NCBI GenBank assembly: GCA_902729315.2 | Contig: LR746270.1 | Span: forward strand, 4,838,221-4,902,220 | DNA: 64,000 nucleotides | Source of the DNA: Spirodela intermedia | Lineage: Eukaryota; Streptophyta; Magnoliopsida; Alismatales; Araceae | Direction: 5' to 3' | Shown here: in pieces, positions 11,102-30,379 of the stretch | Layout of the letters: every line of letters starts with the position of its first letter | How positions within the stretch are numbered: the stretch's first letter is position 1 | Notes under the pieces: model-generated | Seen by the model: only the letters and a program-made list of their open reading frames with translations | Told to the model about the DNA's origin: nothing | The model's database searches: none | Position numbers and translations under genes: made by a program

Positions 11102-12684
11102 CAGCTCCCAACTTGTAAACCGCTCGCGTAGTCATATGGCGTTTTGCCCCTCCCTCTAAATGTCAGGGGCCAGTATATGCTTTCACTTGTGTGCGCCGCT
11201 GCTCCTGGATACGTCCGTGTATTAGAGGGACGGAGGAGCGGAGGGAAGCCAGTAAGCAGTCCAAGGTTCTCCCCTTACTTCCCCCGTTTCCTGTACTCGG
11301 TTCTTGGGAGCAATGGGACAGGAGAGAAGTCTTGCGTTTGCTGTCCGATTCAGTCGTTGGAGCAGAGGCCTACCATCAACCTTCTCCAATCCTCCCCAGA
11401 TAAGTAAGCGCGACCATCATTTCCTTACCAATTGTATCACCCAGGATCTCATGAATGCTCAGCACTGAAAAGAGGGAAGCTGAAAGAATCAGGACTCTCC
11501 TGTGGCCACACTCCAGCACCGCTCCTTTTTTTTTTTACTCGTTTTCCCCGCCGGGCGCGGCAGCCGTCACCTTCACCGCCGCCGGCGGCCTTCTGGTTGC
11601 AGGGAGAAAGCCGGCGGTAGGGGACGACTTCACGTGGGTCGGCGGGATAAAAGAAAATAAGCCAAACGGAGGGGGGGAATGGTCGGTTTGGAGGGGAGGG
11701 GCTGGGCCCCGGTCTTCTTCCCCGACGGCGACCTCCCCCTCCAAACGGCGCCGCAAGAGAGCGGGGGCAGGAATGGGTGGTTGTCCGACGGCGACCGTCA
11801 ATCTTGGGCTGGGACTCGCGTTGACCTCCCATTCTCTGGTCGATTGGTGTGTGGGCTGGGGTCCCCGTTGACTCGCTCGCTACCGACTTCCCTACGTTGG
11901 GTGCCGACTCTTTTCCGGATCTGTGTTGGGCTGGGCCCAACGTTGACTTGCTGCTCACTGGAGCTCTCCACGGGGTGGTATTAGGCTGGGCTGGACCCAA
12001 CATCGGCTAGCTCCCTGTTTGTTTTCCTACGATGGGCGCCTAAGTCGTAGGATGTCTGAAAAGGTTATATCATCATCATCGGGATCGCGAGGATCATAAG
12101 ATATCCACATAGAAATATATTTTATATAATAATCTGCTGGGTTTACTAAAGTCGTCTGTGGGCAAAAGTTCTGCTTACTTTTAATTTCCTCGATCTTATT
12201 ATATATTTATATTTACTTTAATAATTTAATACGATGGTACATATTGATCCCATGAAGTTCCAATATGCGTCATATACATTAATAAACACATTTCATTTTC
12301 TTTTTACATCCGAAGCAAGTTAATCTGCGTACCAAAGATATTTAGTTTAATTGAAAATTAATTTATACACAGAAAATATTTATCTTATATATTTAATTAT
12401 CATTATATTGCAAACTTGAGTGATAGTCAAGCAAGTAAAGTGCTAAGACATAATAAAACCCTCGTATTAAAGTCGTAGATGGTTGTGAAATTATTGGAAA
12501 TTTTATTGTGAAATAAGACCAAATTCTATCGAGCTTCCACATTATTTTAGCATCTCAATTTCCCAATAAAAAATTTGCCTTTTTTAATACAGAAAATTGA
12601 GACGTTGGGTGAAAGGGCGGAGGCAACGCGGCGCGAGGCGTTAGTCCCGCTCGTCCGGTCAGTAACACAACCCCTAACGGATGG

Positions 12685-12690
<6 letters not shown>
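11102..12690. other. 3' region of the Edc1-like gene and spacer before beta-galactosidase
   Basis: The first 350 bp are probably 3' UTR. Bases 11540-12000 are GC-rich with several overlapping open frames on both strands, none with recognisable protein character. Bases 12060-12570 are AT-rich and empty. A four-times repeated short motif at about 11803-12005 is described among the findings. Confidence 0.5.

Positions 12691-12732
<42 letters not shown>
12691..12732. repeat. (TC)n microsatellite upstream of beta-galactosidase start
   Basis: Forty-two bases of TC, 158 bp upstream of the chosen start codon and probably in the leader. An ATG just before it (12681) opens a frame through the repeat but makes an implausible poly-Ser/Leu N-terminus. 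Confidence 0.95.
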
Positions 12733-12734
<2 letters not shown>

Positions 12735-12890
12735 CTCCGCCCTTCTCTTCCGTTCCCTCGTCTCGCGTTAAGAACCAGAAAGGGGCCGTTGCTTCTGTCC
12801 GAAGCCGGCATCCGGGTTCCTCTGAAGGGGGAGCTCGCCCGGCTCTGCATGAAAGAGGAGAAGGCGGAGGGCAGAACGTTCAACGAGGCC

Positions 12891-18829
<5,939 letters not shown>

Positions 18830-20342
18830 CGAATAGCTTCAGCGCAAGAAAAACGAAGCTGGATATGAGTTTATATAATAAATAATAATGAGGGGCCCTT
18901 CGAACTCGTTCATTAACGCTGACCATCACCCGGAGAGTCAACGCGTGATGCCAAAGATAGTGGAAAATCCGAATCTCTTTAGTAAATCTCGAGAATCGAC
19001 CCACCGAATTCTCATGTGTCTGCAACTCTACTTCACTTTCGAAAGTGATTCGACTAATCCGTCTCTAAAATCTCCTCCAAACGTTTACTTTGCCCAGATC
19101 CCCGCTCAAGCTTGGTCAACCCACCACCTTGGTACACAAGTACGTCAAAGTAAAGTAGTTGTGGGGTCTTCGAGTCAGCCGTCAGCTATCCGTGGACGTT
19201 TATCGTGTGAGGCCATATGTGTAAATATTATAGTTTTTGGGGTATTCATTAACTATATGTCAATATGATAGTCTCCAACGGCCGCCGCCAAATCCAACCT
19301 CGCTGTCTGGTCGGGCGAACGGCCCGAGTTCCTGACCATCACTGACAACCGATCTCTACCGTCTGATGACCCCCACGTGGCGATCTACCTGCGGAAACTT
19401 TTGGGTTGTCGGATCCGAGGGAGCCCCAAAACGGGCGCATACCGTACCCGATCTGTTATCCGCTCACGTCTTGGACCAAAAGTGAGTTCGGTGGAAATCG
19501 TTTTTCCGAAGCGGGAACCTCATCCAAACACCCCTGTCAGCTTTTAAATGAGGGCAGGCATTTATGGGTGGTCTGGGACCGCTTAAGGCCACTTTCGGTG
19601 ACCGTACCCACCGTCGAGGTTGCTGAAATCGATTCCATTCGCAGTAGGAACCAAACGGATCGACGCGCTGTCGGCATTTGGCTTGTCCGAAGCTTTTTAC
19701 ACGCTGGCCCGTGACGCTTCGCTTGCAGTGGCGCCAGCTGGCAAGTTCCCCCCCCCCCCCCCTCGTGGCCACCTTAAAGGAAGGGGTTCACGTGAGGAGC
19801 AAGTTATTCGGTGTTAACACCTGGAGCTTCTGAAATCTCAAATATACCCCTAATCCAGATTCATCCGTGGACGGTTTTAATTGGACGAAAACAAAGGATT
19901 TAATGGATAATTGAAGTTAATCAGTCTACATAATCCACGTATTTTTTTTAAAAAAGTCCCTGAGAGGACTTAAATTGGACAATGTACCTCTAGGAACCTT
20001 ACCCCATCACCCTGATAGGGGAGAGAGAGAGGCTAAGTCAAACAGTGGGACCCATCTATATCCAGAGACTCCGTAAGGTGAGGTGTGATATTGACTAGTG
20101 AACCGACGTCTAGACATAGGTCACGTCAAAAATAAGCAGACGGTCAACCTGATGGTGGGGCCCACCGTCGGCATGTCTAAAAGAAGACATTAGTGATTAT
20201 TTCGTTGAAGGATTATTTAACTTATTAATAAAATGCGTTTATTAATTCATATTATTATTTAATTTATTGTAGGTGGAACTATGGATTTAATTTTATTGGA
20301 ATGATTGCCCATATTTCATTGCTTGTAACGACCGTCTCGAAG

Positions 20343-20394
<52 letters not shown>
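18830..20394. other. Spacer between beta-galactosidase and ROP
   Basis: AT-rich 3' flank, then a GC-richer part with a 15-base poly-C run (19748-19762), then an AT-rich part with TTGAC-containing motifs. No coding region that I can support. Confidence 0.55.
20347..20393. repeat. (GA)n microsatellite directly upstream of the ROP TATA box
   Basis: Forty-seven bases of GA ending two bases before the TATAAA at 20395. GA/CT elements at this position are common in plant core promoters (GAGA-type, bound by BBR/BPC proteins). Confidence 0.9.
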
Positions 20395-20397
<3 letters not shown>

Positions 20398-20400
20398 AAA
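20395..20400 (+). promoter_or_regulatory. TATA box of the ROP GTPase gene
   Basis: TATAAA in the context agagaatataaaccc, followed 40-60 bp downstream by a CT-rich initiator-like stretch. The start codon is 540 bp downstream. Confidence 0.6.
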
Positions 20401-20934
20401 CCCACCCACATTAGCTGTCGTCTCCAGTGGATCGGTGAAATACGCTCTCTCTCTCTCTCTCGCTAGCTTTAGCTTGCTCTATTCTCTCTCCTCTGTATAG
20501 AGACCGGTTCCATCGCGCCGTTCCCTGGCCTTCGAAACCACTCCCAGCAACTAAAGGTGTGCCGTGTGCCCGCTCCTCGTTGGCTCTCTCTCTCTCTCTC
20601 TCGCTGTGCGTTTGGCCGGGGAGGTCTGGGGAGAGGGACGGAGGGCAAGAGATTGTTGTGCAGATCTCCTCTACCCCTCGCATCTGTTGCTTTCCGTAGA
20701 GTTCTTTTCGATCTAGCTGCATTTAGGTTTGGTTTTTGCGTCAGGGTTTCGGAGGGGCATTGCCTGAGGAATGCTGGGATCGGTTTGGTGTTTTCAGATT
20801 TTGCAGTTGGAAGCCTGAGGGGGCAGAAGACAGAAGGGACCTTCCTCGTGCTCTGAGGTTTGTAACGGTGAAATCGGAGGAGATCTGCTGCTCCTCCCGG
20901 TGTGCGTCAGGGCGGCAACGACGAGGAGGGGGAG

Positions 20935-24051
<3,117 letters not shown>

Positions 24052-24980
24052 TCGACTACTCAAAAACATGTGCCGATTCCGGAAATGGAAATCTCACGGC
24101 AAGAACAACCCCAAGTTCATCTTCCCCCTCCCTCTCATCTTCTTCCTTTAAAAAGTAGCCGGCGTCGGTGTATAGTGTGAACTGACAGCAGCAGTAGGGA
24201 GCTCCAGAAGCTGTCGAGCTGATCCCTTTCAGCTCGCCTTCTCCTCGAGATCATCTGTAATACTCGGTGAATCGGATTCAGACTCATCATTCCTCATGAC
24301 TCAGAAGAGCTTCCGGTCCGGAGAGCTGCGATGTTGTACTCGTATCTGTATCCCCTCTATAACTGCCAGAGTCTGGGTATATTATTAATCTACTGTTTTG
24401 GGAAACTCCGCCATTCTTCCCGTCCGCCTTATCTACTAATGGGCGTTTACTTTTCTTTTCTTTCTATCACGCAGCAGAGAGATTTCGGAGTTGACTGATT
24501 GAGGTTGGGTTTGGAGTGATTTTTTGAGAGGACATGTGAAGATTAATCGTTGGGTTTTCTTTGATTTGTGTTTTAATGGGGAATTATTATGGAGATATTC
24601 TGGTGAACCTGAAAGTTAACAAAGAAGGGTTCTTGTTTTAGCTAGTGATTCTTGAGTTCTTAATGGGTCCTGTGTTGACTTTCGTAGGTGGCTGCGCCAT
24701 GATTGCTCCCTCTCTCTCTCTCTCTCTCTCTCTCCCTCCTCTCTTCTCTCTCACGTAAAAGTGGATAGAGGACTGGGGCGTGTTTAAGAGAATACTAAGA
24801 ACGGGTCAAAGAACACGGCGAGATTGGTATTGTCCGGTGCCGAGAGGGAGAAGAAGTCGCCATCTATATTCCCCCTTCTAAGGCCTGCTTTCCCCTTATA
24901 GGAATATATCCTCCTCCTATCTCTCTGGCCATGCAGAATAGGAGAAAGAGAACACGGAAGGAGAGGAATCACCCTGGCCA

Positions 24981-25052
<72 letters not shown>

Positions 25053-25416
25053 CGGGGAGGGATTAAGAACTCTCCGGGCTAAGCTCGAATGTGGTGGCCT
25101 CGTCTGGAAGAGAATTTTTCTGCTTTTATTGGAGGAATATCACGATGTTGACTCCATCTTTCCTTGGATTCGTGGAAAAGAGAAGACAAGACAGGAGGAA
25201 ACCGCTGGCGGTGGCGCCGCCAACAAACTTGAATTCTATCTGGGCCGGGCCGCCTCCACCGGTGGAGATCTCCGCTCCGTCCTTTTTTCATCTCCCCGAG
25301 GGATTACTTCCTCTTTTCAAAAGCCTTACTGATTATTCTTCCCAGCTTTCTCTCTCCATCCCTCTCGTTTTTGTTCCGGCATCTCTCTCTCTCTTTCTCT
25401 CTCTTGAGGACTACTT
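24052..25416. other. 3' flank of ROP and upstream region of the E2 gene
   Basis: Contains the probable ROP 3' UTR up to about 24410, an AT-moderate spacer with a short CT tract (24710-24735), and a 65-base (CT)n tract at 24984-25048. No gene is evident; open frames here are shadows of the CT repeat. Confidence 0.55.
24984..25048. repeat. (CT)n microsatellite upstream of the E2 gene
   Basis: Sixty-five bases of CT about 370 bp upstream of the E2 TATA box. Confidence 0.95.
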
Positions 25417-25422
25417 TATAAG
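25417..25422 (+). promoter_or_regulatory. Probable TATA box of the E2 gene
   Basis: TATAAG in the context ctactttataaggcg, 129 bp upstream of the start codon and just after a CT-rich tract. Confidence 0.5.
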
Positions 25423-25545
25423 GCGAACATCCGCCCCCCACGGAACGCACAGAGAGAAGACCAAAGCTTATCACTGAAGGACTCTCCCTCCTTTCACCCA
25501 CCCACCAGTTCGTCTCCCATCTTCGTCCTGGTTTTCCGCATCAGA

Positions 25546-26431
<886 letters not shown>

Positions 26432-26508
26432 GCCCAAAGCTCCCCCAAATAAGCCCAGTGGCCTACCAATTGAAGAAATAAAATCAGGAGTGTCCATTGG
26501 AGCCTCGT

Positions 26509-26536
26509 GGGCCAGAGAGAGAGAAGAGAGAAAGAA

Positions 26537-26599
<63 letters not shown>
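26509..26599. repeat. (GA)n microsatellite in E2 3' region
   Basis: Purine-only tract, mostly GA, beginning about 80 bp after the E2 stop codon and so probably transcribed in its 3' UTR. Confidence 0.95.
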
Positions 26600-26601
<2 letters not shown>

Positions 26602-26764
26602 TGAGTGAAGGTCAGCAAACGGTTTGTCCAAGAATGATACTTTCCAAAATAAGCATCATCCACAAGCAGCTCCCAGAGAAAATATACACAAAAAAAGGAG
26701 CTGAGTTTCGAGCAGAAAGCAGTGAGCTCTCATAAGTCAGCCAAGAGCTGAAATTTATTTTCTA

Positions 26765-26768
<4 letters not shown>

Positions 26769-26818
<50 letters not shown>
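26769..26818. repeat. (GA)n microsatellite
   Basis: Fifty bases of GA with one GGG interruption at the end, 340 bp after the E2 stop. Confidence 0.95.
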
Positions 26819-26821
<3 letters not shown>

Positions 26822-28758
26822 CGGCCTTTAAAATATCTATATTTCAATGCCTTCCCCCTGAAGAGGGGGTAGTAACCGTTGACCCATCAGATACATTCTG
26901 TACATCGCAGTAGTCTGTCCTCAAAACCCCTACCCTCAAAGTCAACTCCGTGATGATGATTTTAGCCATCAGATATTCGTTTCAGCCATGTATTCAAGAA
27001 CAAACTGAAGAACCAAGGAGGGAGACACAAGAAAGAAAACAAAAGAGAGGAGCGCTGGTGCCTCTCTCGGATTAACATGCCTTTTGAATATAATATGATC
27101 CTCTTAAGCTGCCGCCTCAAAGAATTCAGCAATCTCTAGCCGTACGAGATCTAGCTGAAGAACAAAACAATTCAATCCATCCATCAAGAAGAGATTTGAT
27201 TGGAGAGAGGATGATGACATTAGTTCAAATAGATATTCAATGGAAACATGGTAATTCTTCATGTGCATTGTTTTTAAGAACCAATAAATTAAATAAAAAA
27301 AACCTTCTCAGAAAAAGGAAGAGAAAATTTAAACTATTATCATTTTTCTCAAAAAAATATTTATCCATACTTTTAAAGTCAATTAGAACAGGTCCAGTCA
27401 ATTATAGCTAGCTCAAGAAAAAAAAAAAGACTAAAGCCAAAGACTAAAATTTCTTGTTCGCCCCTTCTTATTTTTAATAACATAAGAACGTTACTGAAAA
27501 TAGAGGTAATCACCGGAGAGAAATTAGTGTCTACCAGTTTTCATACTTAATAATATCTCCTCATAACCAGTCAAATTTGGTATTCCAAAGACCAGCCATT
27601 CATATTGTAAGCATTTGGCTTCCTCACCCGGCCTCCCTAATCCAGGTTAGATCGCAAGAAATAAAGCGTGACGTGACCCAACTCAAACAATGAGGATGAG
27701 GTTTTCAAGTTTTAGCATCCCACAACTCAAAATTATTTGAGTCAACAAAGGCACAAGACTTTTTGCTCTCTTGCTGGGCTGAACAAGTTTTTCTTGCTCA
27801 AGAACCATTAACTGATGATGGTTCAACCTTCGACCACCAAGGAGATAAGAACGGATAAATTAGCATCATCACGATAAAAAAAACCATGCAATATGTTAGT
27901 ATAATGAGGATATTTCATGACGCTCTCAAAACTGGCCCGAACTAGAGATCACTTTTGGTTTAGAGAGACAATATTACAAAAGTAAAAAGAAATTCAACGT
28001 ACTTTTGTAAATAAAATAATCAGTAAAATAAATATTCTAAACAGTTCAGCAACAATAGTTACACTTCCCAATCCGGATTTTCCATGCAATTACTTACAGC
28101 ACACCAAAGGTGATTGTTTATTTAAATTCATCCTTGAGATAAAGATCTACCATCATTCCAGAGAGAAATACCTGGAAATTTTCACCTGAGGAGATCTCAT
28201 AACAGCGGACATTTCTAAAAGCTTTCCAAAAGCAAATCCATAGAATGTGAAAGCAAGAACCCAACAGGATCAAGTGCATAATTCACACGGTCTCCAATCA
28301 AGAGAAAGGTAAATTTAGCTTAACAACCCGTGCCAGGTGATACCTATTGGGCGAGCTACCGCATTCCCACGTCAAGACTCTCCAACTGCAGTTCAAATTT
28401 CTATGTACGTCCTAAATAGGGGAAATCAATCCAGGTCTGGCATTTCTTTATATAATTAATACAACGTTTAAGAGAACATGCCGCTGCTTTGAAAGATCTG
28501 GAAGACGATTTGATCCAGGGCCGTCTAAAAGGCCTAGTAATGGGAAACGGTTAAAGGGTAAATGCACTACCCATCTCTCACCCTTTATGGAAATCCTGAG
28601 CTGAATCCATTTAGACGCAACAATAATGTATTCACTTCATTCTTTCTGCACAAATGTAGCTCAACTCGTTTACTTTCAACAGCGCATCTCAATAAAATAA
28701 GGAACATAAAAAAGCACAAAAATAAAAAAGATGTCCGTATAGTGAGCATCTGTAAATA

Positions 28759-29574
28759 CTAAATAACAGGAAATAAAGGTAAAAAAATCCCACCTCTCTT
28801 CCTGTTTGCACTCGAAACGCGTGCCATGGGCATTAGATTTACCCCACAGTTCAAGAACTCAGAACCTGAGCTGGAATCTGCCGAGCACGGGACTGTTCCG
28901 GCATCACATGTGCCATATCCCTGGCCATCTGGCCCTCCCTGGGCAGGCTCAGACTTCTCTTGAATCCCTTGGCGCATGCAGTAGACCTGATCGTTGAACC
29001 GCATATCACATGGATTGAGGACATGGGTACCAATGGGAAGGTTCATCTGGCTGGGAGCAGACAGCAAATCCCCACTATTTTTTAACGGCTTCTGGTAAGG
29101 GAATGAACCAATTTCCCCTTCAATCCTCCCTCTGATGTCCACTAGGAGACACTTGAGCCTCATGACCTCCGCCTCCAGAGAAACCTGGTTCTGTAACCTC
29201 CTCAACAGCTGGTCGTTGGCTTCCCTCAGCTGCGACACCTCGTCCTCCAACGACGCAGTCCTGGCCTTCATCTTCTCCCTGTACTTGCGGACGGCCTCCC
29301 TATTTCCAAGGGGACGCTTTCTAGAGTCCCCCTTCTCCCCCGAGTCGCCATCGGTTGGGGCGGTGATGATCTTGGTGTGTACATGGAAGCAGGTGTGGGT
29401 GTGGGACATGTCCGGACCCGGCGGGTTGCAGGTGTGTGTGTGGGTGCAAGCGTGAGAGTCCTTGAGGATCTCATCGAAGAAGCTTTCCATGGAGCACCCG
29501 CCGGGGCACTGATCCATGTCATTCACGTTGGACGACACCTCCTGGTTTGAGACCTCAATCTCCCCGCTGTCCAT
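28759..29574 (-). CDS. bZIP19/23: F-group bZIP transcription factor with His/Cys zinc-sensor motif (bZIP19/23-like)
   Basis: Begins MDSGEIEVSNQEVSS at 29574 and reads 271 residues to the TAG at 28759. Residues 43-68 are the zinc-sensor motif, alternating Cys/His-Thr (CTHTHTCNPPGPDM then SHTHTCFHVHTK). In Arabidopsis bZIP19/bZIP23 this segment binds zinc and represses activity, so that ZIP transporters and nicotianamine synthase are switched on in zinc deficiency. The basic region (KRPLGNREAVRKYREKMKAR, about 86-105) has the bZIP N-x7-R pattern with the family's characteristic REAVRKYREK. A leucine zipper and the conserved VMRLKCLLVDIRGRIEGEIG follow. Start chosen by homology, although the frame stays open upstream to 29832. 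The C-terminus after ANRKRG departs from the family's usual ending (GG-x-R-A-type tail), and a GT donor sits exactly there, so the last residues may come from an unseen exon. Confidence 0.9.
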   Translation of the reverse strand: MDSGEIEVSNQEVSSNVNDMDQCPGGCSMESFFDEILKDSHACTHTHTCNPPGPDMSHTHTCFHVHTKIITAPTDGDSGEKGDSRKRPLGNREAVRKYREKMKARTASLEDEVSQLREANDQLLRRLQNQVSLEAEVMRLKCLLVDIRGRIEGEIGSFPYQKPLKNSGDLLSAPSQMNLPIGTHVLNPCDMRFNDQVYCMRQGIQEKSEPAQGGPDGQGYGTCDAGTVPCSADSSSGSEFLNCGVNLMPMARVSSANRKRGGIFLPLFPVI

Positions 29575-30356
29575 CTCCGCCAGTGGGTGGTGCTCTGGCC
29601 GTCGCCTCCCGCCGGGAATAGGAAGACCGCTCGCTCGACGGAGATTCACGACTCTCGGACAGTTCCTCCCCCGCCCGATCTCCGCCCTCTCCTCTCTCCT
29701 TCCCTCTCGAAAGCACAGTTTAAAACAATCAACTTCGCGCGTGGAAACGTCACCATGTGTAAACATGTCGACATAATCGTACGGAAGCACTACAAGCCGG
29801 CATTGGGCGGTCAACAGAAGGCCACGTGGCATGCCATCTGAGGAATTATTAAGCTCTCATAATTTATTAAATTAATATGTTTTAATTGAGAAAAAAATCA
29901 GCGGGGAGCCTTTGGAGTCCGAACAACGAGGTCTACGTTGATGATAAAAATATTTAACCATAATTTTCAATTCATGTTTTAAGTATGTTGATGGTAATTA
30001 TTCGAGATCCTTGGCAAGAATCTTGGTCGAATGAACCAGAAAATATCTCATTTATTTTTTTACATTAATTAATTTTTTAATTGAGCAAAGAGCAAGAAGG
30101 AGGTTTAGAAGGCGGAAGAATTAAAAAGAAAAGAAAAAAGAGATTTTAAAATATTAAAAATATGTTAATTATGATTATTTAACTATGTTTCAGTTCCCGG
30201 GCAAGAACAATGGTCACAACGAACCAGAAGACAAATATAAGGTAGATATAATTCCATATAATGTTGGTCGGCATTCCACTATCCTCCTCATCACACAGAG
30301 AGAACCTGCAGGCGTCGGAGCTTGGAGAAGGCGGGGACTCCACCGGGCGCGTGGTC
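29575..30356. other. Spacer between HPR1 3' end and bZIP start
   Basis: Upstream region and leader of the bZIP gene (GC-rich, 29575-29830), then AT-rich DNA to about 30280. No further gene seen. Confidence 0.5.
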
Positions 30357-30379
30357 TCAGAGCTTGGAAGAAGGCAGAC
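30357..30379 (-). other. Mini-exon encoding the PTS1 tail of HPR1
   Basis: The acceptor ttcttcag precedes GT CTG CCT TCT TCC AAG CTC TGA (read on the - strand). With the final G of the upstream exon it gives G-L-P-S-S-K-L-stop, matching the GLPVSKL ending of known HPR1 proteins. Confidence 0.85.

Larger units (their letters stand above)
26432..28758. other. Convergent spacer between the E2 and bZIP genes
   Basis: Holds two long GA tracts (26509-26599 and 26769-26818) and then 1.8 kb of AT-rich DNA with only short chance frames. Part of it must be 3' UTR of both genes, and an additional 3' exon of the bZIP gene could lie here. Confidence 0.5.

Noticed and set aside
12681-12890. Upstream ATG at 12681 as beta-galactosidase start
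   Set aside because: It would place a Ser-Leu repeat and a charged stretch before the signal peptide; the ATG at 12891 gives a normal secretory start.
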